This document shows positions 1 to 9,800 of a stretch of 42,614 bases of DNA, one piece after another. The position numbers and the translations under genes are program-made. Every line of letters begins with the position of its first letter. Positions within the stretch are counted from its first letter, which is position 1. The stretch covers positions 1-42,614 of the forward strand of contig DASPFV010000030.1 in the NCBI GenBank assembly GCA_035620975.1, in the 5' to 3' direction. A model generated the notes under the pieces. It saw nothing but the letters and a program-made list of their open reading frames with translations, made no database searches and was not told the origin of the DNA. The stretch is from DASPFV01 sp035620975. GTDB lineage: Bacteria > Acidobacteriota > Vicinamibacteria > Vicinamibacterales > 2-12-FULL-66-21.

Positions 1-2
1 CG

Positions 3-230
3 ATCGGCGACCCGGCGGCGCTCGCGGCCGTCGCGACCGACGGCTGGAACAGCGTCCACTTGATCATCCGTGGGAACACGCTGATCCATCAGCTCAACGG
101 ACAGCTGATGAGCGTGACGATCGACGACGACGCGCTCAGCCGTCCCGCCGAGGGGCTGCTGGGAATGCAGGTGCACGTCGGACCGCCGATGAAAGTGGAG
201 TACCGGAACATCCGCCTGAAGCCCTGGTAG
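3..230 (+). CDS. DUF1080 (3-keto-disaccharide hydrolase-like) domain protein, C-terminal fragment
   Basis: Only the last 75 codons are in the window; the 5' part lies upstream. The visible part has a Trp-Asn pair (GWNSVHLIIRGN), a loop LIHQLNGQ and the ending GMQVHVGPPMKVEYRNIRLK. This is the typical final strand set of the DUF1080 concanavalin-like jelly roll, whose signature is a G-x-Q-x-H-x-GPPMKVEFRNI-like stretch. Family members are usually exported, and characterised ones hydrolyse 3-keto-glycosides. A Gfo/Idh/MocA oxidoreductase and a sugar isomerase of the kinds that act in 3-keto-sugar routes lie about 13 kb downstream. That link is suggestive only. The family call is firm; substrate and signal peptide cannot be seen. 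Confidence 0.8.
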   Translation: MGDPAALAAVATDGWNSVHLIIRGNTLIHQLNGQLMSVTIDDDALSRPAEGLLGMQVHVGPPMKVEYRNIRLKPW

Positions 231-273
231 CATCGCGCCTTCCCGGCGAAATGCGCGGCCACCCGCGTTGGGC

Positions 274-279
274 TACGAT
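274..279 (+). promoter_or_regulatory. Candidate -10 box (TACGAT) for a leaderless NTF2-like transcript
   Basis: TACGAT lies 9 nt before the ATG at 289, and no purine-rich Shine-Dalgarno site lies between. The arrangement matches other genes here with a TANNNT box just before the start. No convincing -35 is seen. Confidence 0.3.
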
Positions 280-288
280 GTCGCCACC

Positions 289-729
289 ATGACGAACCGA
301 CATCTTCTTGCCCTCCTCGCGGGCGCCGCGCTGATCGCGCACGCCGCGCTGGCGCAGACGCCTGCCGCCGACGAAATCCTGAAGGTCGAGCAGCAGCGGA
401 TCGATCTCCTCACCTCCGGGAAGCTCGACCAGCTCGGCGAGATGTTGTCCCCGACGCTCAGCTACACGCATTCGAGCGGGGTGCTGGACTCGAAGGACAA
501 GTTTCTGGAAACCCTGCGGAGCGGCCAGGTCGCCTACCGCTCGCTGGCGCACCGCAACGTCCAGGCGCGGTTCGCCACGCCAGATGTCGCCATTCTCAAC
601 GGCGAATCGGATGTCGTGGTCTCGATCGGCGGTAAGGAACAGAGCATTCCGTTGCGGTTCACGATCGTGTACGTGAAACGGGAACGCGGATGGGTGCTCG
701 AGGCCTGGCAGTCGACGCGGCGCCCCTGA
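289..729 (+). CDS. Exported NTF2-like (DUF4440/SnoaL-type) protein
   Basis: A protein of 146 residues. The ATG at 289 is preferred over the upstream in-frame TTG at 268 because it begins directly with a clean signal peptide (MTNRHLLALLAG, hydrophobic stretch, cleavage near AALAQ). The mature part has the NTF2-like cone-fold layout: an N-terminal helix (ADEILKVEQQRIDLLTSGKLDQLGEM in outline), a LSYTHSSG strand, and late strands VAILNGESDVVV, FTIVYVKRERGWVLEAWQST. The Trp near the end in a xxWxS context is typical of DUF4440 members. Such proteins bind small ligands or act as isomerase-like enzymes, so no specific function can be assigned. It follows the DUF1080 gene by 58 bp and may be co-transcribed or have its own leaderless start. 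Confidence 0.75.
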   Translation: MTNRHLLALLAGAALIAHAALAQTPAADEILKVEQQRIDLLTSGKLDQLGEMLSPTLSYTHSSGVLDSKDKFLETLRSGQVAYRSLAHRNVQARFATPDVAILNGESDVVVSIGGKEQSIPLRFTIVYVKRERGWVLEAWQSTRRP

Positions 730-777
730 ATCGCGGATCTTCGCGGGTTGACTCCGGGCCACGCGTCGCGGACATGT

Positions 778-805
778 CCGCCGGAGCCCGAAGGGCGAAG
801 GCGGA
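778..805 (+). repeat. Dispersed GCCCGAAGGGC-type hairpin repeat, single copy
   Basis: The stretch contains GCCCGAAGGGCGAAGGCGGA, the reverse complement of the unit repeated in tandem at 20307-20450. The core GCCC-GAA-GGGC is a perfect 4-bp stem. The following bases (GCACGCGGATTTCCGCGG) resemble the ATCCGCG family at 39296-39395, so two repeat families abut here. Confidence 0.6.
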
Positions 806-948
806 TGCACGCGGATTTCCGCGGATTGTTTCGGCCACGGGGCAGGTGAGCCTCGGGGCTCCGGCCGATCGGCCCGCCGGGCATCGACGCAGGGACGATA
901 CGTTCAAATCGCTGACAGGCCGATCACAAGAGACACCCGCCCGGGCGC

Positions 949-977
949 TTGCTGGGCACGGCTGAAACCCGTACAGT
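949..977 (+). promoter_or_regulatory. Candidate promoter of the AbiEii-like module, with overlapping inverted repeat
   Basis: TTGCTG (949-954), a 17-bp spacer and TACAGT (972-977) form a plausible sigma-70-like promoter ending 6 nt before the ATG at 984. The mRNA would be leaderless or nearly so. The -10 is part of an inverted repeat, TACAG-TTG-CTGTA (972-984), which reaches the first base of the start codon and could be an operator for autorepression. The arms are only 5 bp, so chance is possible. Confidence 0.4.
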
Positions 978-983
978 TGCTGT

Positions 984-1205
984 ATGGACACTGCATCTTC
1001 GGCGGTCGTCGAGGCGTTTCGCTCGACGCTGGACCTGTTCCAGACCGGCGTCGATCTGATGCGGCAGAACCTGCGCCGGCAGCATCCCGAAGCCGGTGAA
1101 GAGGAGATCGAGCGACTTCTTCGGGCGTGGCTGCTGGAGCGACCAGGAGCGGAGTCCGGCGACTCCAGCGGCCACGCCATCGACGTGACCGCCCGACTCG
1201 TGTGA
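984..1205 (+). CDS. Small helical protein upstream of an AbiEii-like nucleotidyltransferase; putative antitoxin partner
   Basis: A 73-residue acidic protein with no signal peptide. It has a long amphipathic helix in the first 35 residues (VEAFRSTLDLFQTGVDLMRQNLRR) and a second helical stretch with the pattern EAGEEEIERLLRAWLLERPG. I do not recognise a named domain. Its stop overlaps the GTG start of the next gene (GTGA, 1202-1205), so the two are translationally coupled. Small ORFs placed this way before AbiEii/MNT-type nucleotidyltransferases are often their regulatory or antitoxin partner. That role here is inferred from position and size only. The inverted repeat over the promoter would fit autoregulation. 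Confidence 0.6.
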   Translation: MDTASSAVVEAFRSTLDLFQTGVDLMRQNLRRQHPEAGEEEIERLLRAWLLERPGAESGDSSGHAIDVTARLV

Positions 1206-1804
1206 CAGCGCTCGAAACGGCGCTCCGTCAGATCTGCGCTGATCTCACCGGGACTCACCATCCGTTCGCGCTGGTCGGCGGCCTGGCAGTGTCCGCACGC
1301 ACCGAACCTCGATTCACCCGGGATGCCGACATCGTCGTCGCGGTCGCGAGCGATGCCGAGGCGGAGGCTCTCCTTCGGCGCCTTCGGGGTGCCGGCTACG
1401 AGATCGAAGCCATCATTCAGCAGGAGGCGGCAGGTCGCCTCGCAACAGCGAGGCTCACGCGCCCTCGAGTACCGACCAGCCCCATCATCGACCTGCTGTT
1501 TGCATCGTCCGGAATCGAGCCTGAGATAGCGGCTGAAGCCGATGAAATCCAGCTGCTCCCGGAGCTGCGTGTCCGTGTCGCGACGACAGGCCACCTGATT
1601 GCGCTCAAGATCCTCGCCCGAGACGACGTGACACGTCCACAGGATGTTGCCGACCTCCGAGCGCTTCTTCGCGTCGCATCGCCCGACGAGCTGACCCGGG
1701 CGCGAACGGCGCTCACGCTCATCACGGAGCGCGGGTACCACCGCGGACGAGATCTCCACACTGCACTGGAGAAGCTGGAGCACACGCAGCCCGAAACCCG
1801 CTGA
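1202..1804 (+). CDS. AbiEii/MNT-like nucleotidyltransferase
   Basis: A protein of 200 residues starting at the GTG that overlaps the previous stop. The nucleotidyltransferase signature is intact: FALVGGLAVSAR (Gly26-Gly27) followed by RFTRDADIVVAV (Asp41-x-Asp43), the G-G then D-x-D pattern that binds nucleotide-Mg. A third acidic position is likely in SPIIDLLFA (the conserved hxIDLL strand of AbiEii-like proteins). The C-terminal half is helical (ARDDVTRPQDVADLRALL), matching the region where these proteins read K-x-x-A-R-D-x-x-K-D-x-x-D-L. Relatives include AbiEii abortive-infection toxins and MNT-type tRNA/antitoxin-modifying enzymes. Whether this one is a toxin, a defence protein or a housekeeping transferase cannot be told. 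Confidence 0.75.
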   Translation: MTALETALRQICADLTGTHHPFALVGGLAVSARTEPRFTRDADIVVAVASDAEAEALLRRLRGAGYEIEAIIQQEAAGRLATARLTRPRVPTSPIIDLLFASSGIEPEIAAEADEIQLLPELRVRVATTGHLIALKILARDDVTRPQDVADLRALLRVASPDELTRARTALTLITERGYHRGRDLHTALEKLEHTQPETR

Positions 1805-1870
1805 GATGCAGTGGAAGGGACCAGAACGCGAGAGGGGCCACGCCGAGGCTGATAGACTCTGCGTGACTCG

Positions 1871-4096
1871 ATGAAGCGCTTCGCGCCGGTCGACTCCGCC
1901 GTGCTCTCGCTGTGCGTGGCCGTTTCGTCCGCGATTGCCTCTCCCCTCCAGCAAGGCACCCTGCCGGAGCCCGGCCCGAGATCGGCTGTCGTGACGTGCA
2001 CGATGGACGCGATCACGATCGACGGGGTGCTCGACGAGCCGATCTGGACCGCGGCTCCAGGGATCGGTGAGCTGGTTCAGCGGCAGCCGCTGCAGGGCCG
2101 GCCGCCAACGGAGCGGACCGACGTCACGGTGATCTGCGACCGCGATCACCTGTACGTCGGCGTCGTCTCGCACGACTCCGAGCCGCGGCGGATCATCGGC
2201 ACGCAGATGGCGCGCGACGCCAGCCTGTCTTCCGATGACCGAGTCGAGATCGTGCTCGACACCTTCCGCGACCAGCGGAGCGCATTCTACTTCGCCACCA
2301 ACCCATCGGGCGCGCTCGTCGACGGCCTGGTGGCGAGCGGTGAGTTGAACGCCGAGTGGGACGCCATCTGGAACGTGCGGACCAACCGTTCGGAGCGCGG
2401 GTGGATCGCGGAGTTCGCGATTCCATTCAAGAGCCTGAGCTTTCCCGCCGGGCGGACGGTCTGGGGATTCAATCTCTCCCGGACCGTCCATCGGAAGCTC
2501 GAGGAAGACCGCTGGTCGGGTGCGCGGCTCGACGTCCAGTTCACCCAGGTCTCGGAAGCGGGCGAGATCACCGGCCTCGTCGGCCTGACGCAGGGACTCG
2601 GCCTCGATGTGCGGCCCTTCGCCGCCGGACGGGTGCTCCACACGGCCGGCGAGAACGATACCAGCGGAAAGCCCGGTCTCGACGTCTTCTACAACATCAC
2701 GCCCAGCCTGAAGCTCACCGCGACGGTCAACACCGATTTCGGAGAGACGGAAGTCGATGCCCGCCAGATCAATCTCACGCGCTACTCGCTGCTCTTTCCG
2801 GAGAAGCGGTCGTTCTTCCTGCAGGGCGCGGGAGTATTCGGGTTCGCCAGCACAGGCCCGGAACCCGCCGGCGGGATCCCGTCCGCCGGCGCGGACGTGT
2901 ATCCGTTCTTCAGCAGGCAGATTGGCCTGCTCGACGGAGAGGAGGTGCCGCTGGAGGCCGGCCTCAAGCTCACCGGCACTGTCGGGCGTACGGATGTCGG
3001 CGTGCTGGGGGTCCGGACCGGCGATCTGCCGATCGTCAGCGAGAAGAACTTCTTCGTCGGCCGCGTCAAGCGCAATCTCCTCCAGCAGTCGTACGTCGGC
3101 GCGATCGTCACCGCGGGCGATCCCGCGGAAGGACAGACAGGCCAGACCTACGGCGCCGACGTGCGCCTCGCCACTTCACGGTTCCTGGGACGTCCGAACA
3201 ATCTGGTCGTGAATGGATACGGGGTCAGGAGCGCGAACGAAGGCGTGTCCGGACGCGACTGGTCGTACGGCTTCTCCGCGCACTACCCGAACGACCGCTT
3301 CAACGCCCAGATCGCGTTCCGCGAGATTCAGGAGAACTTCAGGCCGGCCCTGGGGTTCGTCCAGCGCAACAACGTGCGACTGCTCAGGGTTGCCGGCAGC
3401 TACAACCCGCGGCCGAAATCGTTCCTGAACGTTCAGCAGATGTTCCATGATGTCTACTACACGCGCTTTACGAGGCTGGACACGGGACTGGTCGAGAGCT
3501 GGGACGTCTACGTGACGCTGCTCGACTGGCACCTGAGCTCCGGGGACAACCTCCACGGGATGTTCGATTTCAATCCGACGTACGAGCGCCTCTTCGAACC
3601 GTTCGAGATCTCGCCCGGCGTCGTTCTCCTCCCGGGCGAGTACCGGTTCACCCGCTTCAGGAGCAACCTGCTCTCAACGGCCACGAAGCGGCGGCTGTCG
3701 GGCAGCGTCAACCTGACCTACGGCGGGTATTGGTCGGGCAAGGCCGAACAGCTGACGACGAGCCTGACCTACAAGCTCCCGCCCTGGTTCACGATGACCC
3801 TGGGGACGAACCAGACGTTTGCGCGGCTGCCCGAAGGGCACTTCATCGCCCGCATCTTCTCGGCCAGCATCGGGTACTCGGCAACCCCGTCGGTGTCGTT
3901 GTCGAACCTGGTTCAGTACGACAATCGCTCCAGGAACCTCGGCTGGCAGAGCCGGCTCCGGTGGACCCTGCAGCCTGGCAACGACCTGTTCTTCGCATTC
4001 AATCAGGGCTGGGTACAGGACGACGACGGCGATCGTCGGTTCCGGCCGCAGGACAGCAGGATCTCGGCGAAGGTTCAGTACTCGTTCCGCTTCTGA
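1871..4096 (+). CDS. DUF5916 outer-membrane protein with N-terminal CBM9-like domain (copy 1)
   Basis: A protein of 741 residues with a Sec signal peptide (residues 1-24; hydrophobic AVLSLCVAVSSAIA). The N-terminal beta-sandwich (about 45-230) has the CBM9-like signature AITIDGVLDEPIWTAAP, then LYVGVVSHDSEP, DDRVEIVLDTF and an AIPFKSLSFP strand. The rest is the DUF5916 region: LFPEKRSFFLQGAGVFGF, FFSRQIGL, and many alternating aromatic strands ending in VQYSFRF with a C-terminal Phe, as for an outer-membrane barrel. It resembles the protein at 27693-29966 in length, order and motifs, so they are paralogues. The family is common in Acidobacteriota and Bacteroidota next to TonB receptors and peptidases. 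Its function is unknown; a role in surface binding or transport of glycans or peptides is inference. Confidence 0.85.
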   Translation: MKRFAPVDSAVLSLCVAVSSAIASPLQQGTLPEPGPRSAVVTCTMDAITIDGVLDEPIWTAAPGIGELVQRQPLQGRPPTERTDVTVICDRDHLYVGVVSHDSEPRRIIGTQMARDASLSSDDRVEIVLDTFRDQRSAFYFATNPSGALVDGLVASGELNAEWDAIWNVRTNRSERGWIAEFAIPFKSLSFPAGRTVWGFNLSRTVHRKLEEDRWSGARLDVQFTQVSEAGEITGLVGLTQGLGLDVRPFAAGRVLHTAGENDTSGKPGLDVFYNITPSLKLTATVNTDFGETEVDARQINLTRYSLLFPEKRSFFLQGAGVFGFASTGPEPAGGIPSAGADVYPFFSRQIGLLDGEEVPLEAGLKLTGTVGRTDVGVLGVRTGDLPIVSEKNFFVGRVKRNLLQQSYVGAIVTAGDPAEGQTGQTYGADVRLATSRFLGRPNNLVVNGYGVRSANEGVSGRDWSYGFSAHYPNDRFNAQIAFREIQENFRPALGFVQRNNVRLLRVAGSYNPRPKSFLNVQQMFHDVYYTRFTRLDTGLVESWDVYVTLLDWHLSSGDNLHGMFDFNPTYERLFEPFEISPGVVLLPGEYRFTRFRSNLLSTATKRRLSGSVNLTYGGYWSGKAEQLTTSLTYKLPPWFTMTLGTNQTFARLPEGHFIARIFSASIGYSATPSVSLSNLVQYDNRSRNLGWQSRLRWTLQPGNDLFFAFNQGWVQDDDGDRRFRPQDSRISAKVQYSFRF

Positions 4097-4161
4097 TCGG
4101 CCACCGATCGCTTCGCCGGCTCGTGACCCTCAGAACATCGCGCCCATCGAACGGCCCTCTT

Positions 4162-6609
4162 TTATTCCTCCCGCAGTGCGATCAGCGGATCCACGCGCGT
4201 CGCGCGGAGCGCGGGCACGTAGCACGCCAGGGCCGAGACGAGCAGCAGCAGCGCGGTCACTCCGCCGGTGAGCCGCAGGTCGAGCGGCGAGACGCCATAG
4301 AGCACGCGTGACAGTCCGAATCCGAGCGCGAGGGCCAGCAGGAATCCGAGGGCGCCGCCGACGAGCGTCAACCGCATCCCCTCGCGGACCACGAGGCGCA
4401 GGATGTCGGCGCGATTGGCCCCGAGAGCCATGCGGACGCCGATCTCGCGGGTTCGCCGGGTCACGGCGTACGAGACGACGGCATAGAGACCCATCAGCGC
4501 CAGCAGCAGCCCGATCCCCCCCTGCACGCCGGCCATGTAGGCGCCGGCCCGCATCGGCATGAACCCGAACACGCTGTCGCGAAGGTGATCGCTCATCGTC
4601 CGGACGTTGAACACGGGCAGATCCGGATCCATCTGGCTCAGGAGCCGGCGGACGGGGGACGCCAGCGCGCCGGCCTCGGCCGTCGTGCGGACGACGAGGG
4701 TCGCGGGCGATCGATAGGCCTGGGCCAGCGGCACGTAGAAATACGGACGCGGCCCTTCGCCCACCATGATGTACTTGCCATCCGCCGCAACGCCAACCAC
4801 GTCGATCCACTCGCCATCGCGGCCGAACCGGAACCGACGGCCGATCGGGTCGCGGGCGGGCCAGAGCTTCCCCGCCATCGTCAAGTTGACTACAGCCACG
4901 CGCCGCGAACTGCGGTCGTCGTGGCTGTCGAAGGCGCGGCCGAGGACGATCGAGCCCCCGAGCGTTTCGAAGTAGCCGGGCCCGACGACGTTGAAGGGGG
5001 CGGGAAGGTAGCCGTCGCGGGAACCCGGGACGTCCTCGCCCGTGGCGACGTCGCTGACCTGAATGCCGTAGTCGAACGGCACGTGGACCGCTATCGTGGC
5101 CGACTCCACCCCGGGCAGCGCCTCGGCCCGCTCGACGAGATCTTCGAGAAACATGCGTCCGCGCTCGTCGCCGTACTGCTGCAGGCCCAGATCCACGGAG
5201 AGCATGAGTAGGCCATCCGGCCGGAATCCCAGGGAGACCTTCTGCAGCTGCCGGAGGCTGTGGAGGAAGAGCGCAGCCGCCACGAGCACCACCAGCGACA
5301 ACGTCACCTGCCCGACCACGAGGAGACTTCGGAACGCGTGGCGGGAGGTGCCGCCCACCGGCCCGCCCTGCTTGAGCGATTCGACGAGGGCAAAGCGGGT
5401 TGCGGAACGGGCCGGCCACAGGCCTGTAAACATCCCCGCGAGCATCGACACGGCGGCCGTGAAGACGTACACGCGCCAGTCCCGGGGATGTTCCTGGTTG
5501 ATCGGGATGTCGCCGGCCGGCGCAAAGGCGGTGAGCGCCTGGCCGGCCCAGTGCGCCAGGAGGAAGCCGAGCAGGCCGGCGGCGGCGGCGAGGATCAGGC
5601 TCTCCGTGAGCTGAAGCTTCATCAGCCGCAGGCGGCTGGCGCCGAGGGCCGAGCGGATCACGAGATCCCGCTGCCGCGCCGCGGCACGCGAGAGCATCAG
5701 GTTGGCCACGTTCGCGCACGCGATGAGCAGAACCAGCGCCACCAGCGCGGCCAGCACGGCGGCAAACACCGGGAGCACGCCCGACACGCTCGGGTCGGGG
5801 CGGGCCCGGTTCTCCGGGATCACCATGGCCCGGCTGCCTTTGTGCTCGGCCGGGTACGCCGTTACCAGACGCCCGAGGATTACCTCGGCCTCGGCGCGCG
5901 CCGCCTCGACGGTGGCGCCCGGTGCGAGCCGGCCCATGATGCGGAAAGCGGGCGCTCCCCGGTTCTCGCGGAAGGCGTCGCCGTCTTCCAGCAGCGCGCC
6001 CAGCGCTCCGGCGGGCACGAACGCGCTCACGGCCATGGCCCAGGACAGACCCGTGAAGCTCTCGGGCGCTATGCCCTTCACCGTGAACGTCCTGCCGTTC
6101 AGGGTGATCGTTCCGCCGACCATCGCCGGGTCCGCGCCGAACCGCCGCTGCCAGTAGCGGTAGCTCAGCACCACCTCCGGCGCCGCCCCCTTCACCTCCA
6201 CGGTGCTTCCCTCGGGGAAGGCCCCCAGCGCGGGCGCCACGCGAGCCAGTCTGAAGTAGTTCGAAGAGACGACCTCAACCCACGTGCGCTCGGGCGCCTG
6301 GCCGCGAGCGCTCAGGTGCACGGGGGTGGGCGTGTATGCGGTGAGCTCGGAAAAAGCGGTGGACTGCTCGCGGAAGTCCTGGTAATCGGGGTACGAATAG
6401 CCGTATGGGACGTCGATCACGTCGCCACGCTGGAGGAGCATCACCAGCTCATCCGGGTTTTCGACGTTCAGCGGTTGCAGAAAGAACGCGCTGACCAGCG
6501 AGAACAGGCTTGCGTTCACGCCGATGCCGAGGGCCAGCGTGAGGACGGCGACGGCGGCAAATCCCGGCTGCTTGCGCAGTCCCCGCACGGCGTGTCGAAG
6601 GTCGTTCAT
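4162..6609 (-). CDS. ADOP-family ABC transporter permease (MacB core + two FtsX modules)
   Basis: A protein of 815 residues. Segment 1 (about 18-45, GFAAVAVLTLALGIGVNASL) is the first membrane helix with the typical LGIGVNAS(L) turn. A MacB-like periplasmic core (about 50-250) follows. FtsX module 1 (about 278-400) contains LLIACANVANLMLSRAAARQ and the coupling-type ALGASRLRLMKLQL. A second core follows after a helix at 428-450, and FtsX module 2 fills the last 130 residues (TREIGVRMALGANRADILRL, ending RVDPLIALREE). This double architecture is the acidobacterial-duplicated-orphan-permease type. No ATPase and no PadR regulator is adjacent, consistent with the orphan label. The start is supported by a GAGGA site 8-9 nt upstream. 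It probably works in export or mechanotransmission; the substrate is unknown. Confidence 0.9.
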   Translation of the reverse strand: MNDLRHAVRGLRKQPGFAAVAVLTLALGIGVNASLFSLVSAFFLQPLNVENPDELVMLLQRGDVIDVPYGYSYPDYQDFREQSTAFSELTAYTPTPVHLSARGQAPERTWVEVVSSNYFRLARVAPALGAFPEGSTVEVKGAAPEVVLSYRYWQRRFGADPAMVGGTITLNGRTFTVKGIAPESFTGLSWAMAVSAFVPAGALGALLEDGDAFRENRGAPAFRIMGRLAPGATVEAARAEAEVILGRLVTAYPAEHKGSRAMVIPENRARPDPSVSGVLPVFAAVLAALVALVLLIACANVANLMLSRAAARQRDLVIRSALGASRLRLMKLQLTESLILAAAAGLLGFLLAHWAGQALTAFAPAGDIPINQEHPRDWRVYVFTAAVSMLAGMFTGLWPARSATRFALVESLKQGGPVGGTSRHAFRSLLVVGQVTLSLVVLVAAALFLHSLRQLQKVSLGFRPDGLLMLSVDLGLQQYGDERGRMFLEDLVERAEALPGVESATIAVHVPFDYGIQVSDVATGEDVPGSRDGYLPAPFNVVGPGYFETLGGSIVLGRAFDSHDDRSSRRVAVVNLTMAGKLWPARDPIGRRFRFGRDGEWIDVVGVAADGKYIMVGEGPRPYFYVPLAQAYRSPATLVVRTTAEAGALASPVRRLLSQMDPDLPVFNVRTMSDHLRDSVFGFMPMRAGAYMAGVQGGIGLLLALMGLYAVVSYAVTRRTREIGVRMALGANRADILRLVVREGMRLTLVGGALGFLLALALGFGLSRVLYGVSPLDLRLTGGVTALLLLVSALACYVPALRATRVDPLIALREE

Positions 6610-6754
6610 TGGCGGAATCCTCGAACAGGTGGGAGGGCTCGCGTCGCCCCCATTATTACGAGCTTACGCCCGAGGCGGGCCCGAGGTTCACCGGCCGGGC
6701 ATCTGGCACTCCGCCCCGACGGTAACCCTGCTCCCGCCTCGGTCCCGGCGTTTT

Positions 6755-6767
6755 TGCTTGACAAGCA
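6755..6767 (+). promoter_or_regulatory. Perfect 13-bp palindrome overlapping a TTGACA element upstream of a TonB receptor
   Basis: TGCTTG-A-CAAGCA is a perfect inverted repeat with 6-bp arms. It contains TTGACA (6758-6763), a consensus -35. The region 17 bp downstream (TTCTCTATCG) is only a weak -10. It sits in the 266-bp divergent space between the ADOP permease and the TonB receptor, 109 bp before the receptor start. A repressor bound here would block the -35. Confidence 0.4.
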
Positions 6768-6875
6768 TACCCAGCCGGAGTTCTCTATCGCTGTTACGCG
6801 CCTGCCGGCGCCCAGGTCCGGGACTGCCTTCGGTCCGGGCGACGCTGCCGCTGGCCGGCAGGGGAGGAGGATTCC

Positions 6876-9800
6876 ATGAGCCGTCAAGGCCGTTTCCCGT
6901 CATTCCGCCGCACCGGAGCCCTTCTGCTCCGGGCCCTCGCCGTTCCCCTCGTCCTCCTGCTGCCCGTGGACGCGGCGGGCCAGGCCGCCCACGGCACGCT
7001 GCTCGGCAACGTCCGCGACGACAGCGGCGCCGCCGTGCCTGGCGCGACCGTCACCGCGACGGAAACCCGCACCAACATCTCCCGGTCGACCGTCTCGAAC
7101 GAGACCGGCTACTACATCTTCACGAACGTTCCGCCCGGCACCTACCGGATCGACGGGGAGCTCTCCGGCTTCAAGAAATTCACCCGTGACGGTGTGGAAC
7201 TGCGGGTCAATACCTCCGTCCGCGTGGACATCGGGCTGAGCGTCGGCGCCCTGACCGAGTCGGTGACCGTGACGGCCGAGACGCCCACGCTGCAGACGGA
7301 TCGCACCGACACGGGGCGCATCATCGAGGGGGCGCAGATCGCGGAGATGCCGCTCGGGTTCAACCGGAATTTCCAGGGGATGCTCATCACGGTCCCCGGC
7401 GCCTCGCGCCCGTTCCGTCCGCATTCGGAGTTCTTCAATTCACAGGACAGCCTGTCCAGCAATGTCAACGGGCAGTCGCGGCTGGCCAACAACGTGCAGC
7501 TGGAAGGAACGGACAACAACCACAAGACCGGCCTGCTCACCGTGCTGATCCCGTCCGCCGAGGCCCTCGAGACCGTGGCGGTCACGACGAGCAACTACGA
7601 CGCGGAGTTCGGGCGGGCCGGCGGCGCCGTGACCAACGTCACGCTGAAGTCGGGCACCAACGATCTCAGCGGCACGGGGTTCGTGTTCGGCAACTCGGAA
7701 GCGACCGTGGCGCGCAACCCGTTCTCGGCGCTGTCGGAGCCGCCCGACACGAAGTACCTCCAAGGGGGGTTCACGCTCGGTGGGCCCATCCTGCGGAACC
7801 GGCTGTTCTTCTTCGGCGACTACGTGCGCACGATCGACGACAGCGGCCGCATCACGCGCGCCGACCTGCCCGAAGCGGCCTTCCGCAACGGAGACTTCAG
7901 CGCGGCGTCGACGATCATCTACGACCCGGCGACCGGCAACCCCGACGGGACGGGTCGGACGCCCTTCCCGAACAACCAGATTCCGGCCGACCGCATCAGC
8001 CCCATTGCGCAGACCATCATGGCCAACGTCCCGCTGCCGAATCTGTCAGGCATTCCTCTGGGCGGCACGAACTACGAGAAGCCCTACGTGCGTGAGAAGC
8101 GGACCAACCAGTTCGACTTCAAGGTGACGAGCCAGATGACCGCCGCCGACAACCTGTCGGTCCGCTACAGCTACACGAATCCCACGACGTACGACCCAGC
8201 GACGTTCGGCATCTGGGGCGGGATCAAGGGTTTCGCCGGGTACGGGACGAACCCCACCCACAACGTCGCGGGCAACTACAACAAAGCCTGGTCGAACACG
8301 CTGATTCAGGAAGTCCGGGTGGGGATGAGCTACTACCACAACGAAGCCATTTCCGAAGCCCACGGACAGAACACCTCCGAGGAGGTGGGCATCTCCGGAA
8401 TCAACCTGAATCCCTTCTCGAGCGGGATCACCACAATCGACGTTGCCGGCTACAACGGCACGCTGGTCGGGTTCGCGGCCTCGCTGCCGTGGGATCGGTC
8501 GGAACGCACGTGGACGATCGCGACGACCGCGACCAAGCTCTGGGGCAACCACACGCTCAAAGTGGGAGGCGATCTCCGCTACAACCGCGACTACCTGCTG
8601 CAGGTGCAGGACAACGGCGGCCCGCGCGGGATCTTCCGGTACCGGGGTGCGACGACGGCCACCCCGAGCGACACGGCCGCCCAGAACGGCTTCGCCAACG
8701 CGTTCGCCGCTTTCCTCCTGGATGCGCCCCAGAGCCTTGGTCGGGACCTGATCACAGACGTGGATCCCGGGACGCGCCACTGGGCCGTCTTCACGTACAT
8801 TCACGACAAATGGCAGATACGGCCCGACATCACCCTCGACCTGGGCTTGCGCCACGAGTACTACACGCCGCTCGTCGGCCTGACCGGTCGCGGCGGCCTG
8901 TCGAACTATGATCCGACCAACAACACCCTGCGCGTTTCGGGGTACAGCCAGGTGCCGGACAATCTGGGCGTGGAGAGCTACTGGTGGAACTTCAATCCGC
9001 GCACCGGCATTTCGTGGCGCCTCAACGAGTTCAACGTGCTGCGCGCCGGCTACGGCGTGAGCACGATCCCCTGGCCGGACAACTCCTACGCGTTCAACTT
9101 CCCGGTCAAGCAGAACAACCAGATCAACCCGCCGAACAGTTTCGCGACGGCCGGATCGATGGCGGCCGGCATGCCGGATCCGAACTTCGCGGTCATCCCT
9201 GAAACGGGTGTCGTCCCGGGTGCGCCGTTCAACCAGCAGGGCTTCTTCTCGGTGCCCACCGACCTTCACGAAGGCCGGCTGCACTCCTGGAACGTCGCCT
9301 ACCAGCGCGAGCTGCCCGGCGGCTTCACCGCCGAGGTGGCGTACGTGGCCAACCGCGGCCAGGACATCATCGCCCGCATCGATCTGAACGCCGGGTACAC
9401 GCTTGGCGCGGACAACGCCGGCCGGCCGCTCTTCGCCGAGTTCGGGCGATCCGCGAGCACGACCAGCACGATGCCGGTGAAGTCCACGTACCATTCGATG
9501 CAGGTCAAGGTCGACCGCCGGCTGCGGAGCGGCCTGCAGATGACCAACTCGTACACGCTGGGCCGCGGCTACAACTACTACAACGGGGACAGCAACGGCA
9601 CCATCTCCACCCCGGCGGACATCGAACGCAGCTGGGGACGGACGAGCTTCGATTCGACGCACAGCTTCACGAGCAGCTTCGTTTACATCCTGCCGTGGGG
9701 CCCCCAGGGGCGGTGGTTGCAGGAGGGCGTCCTGGGCCGCATTTTCGGGGACTGGCAGGTCTCGGGCATTTTCGCGGCGATCTCCGGCACGCCGATCGAC

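Noticed and set aside
659..2641. 660-codon open frame on the minus strand
   Set aside because: Antisense to the nucleotidyltransferase and DUF5916 genes, with no recognisable motif and biased composition.
6610..6875. Small ORFs in the divergent gap before receptor 1
   Set aside because: Overlapping frames without start signals; the gap is better explained as regulatory.
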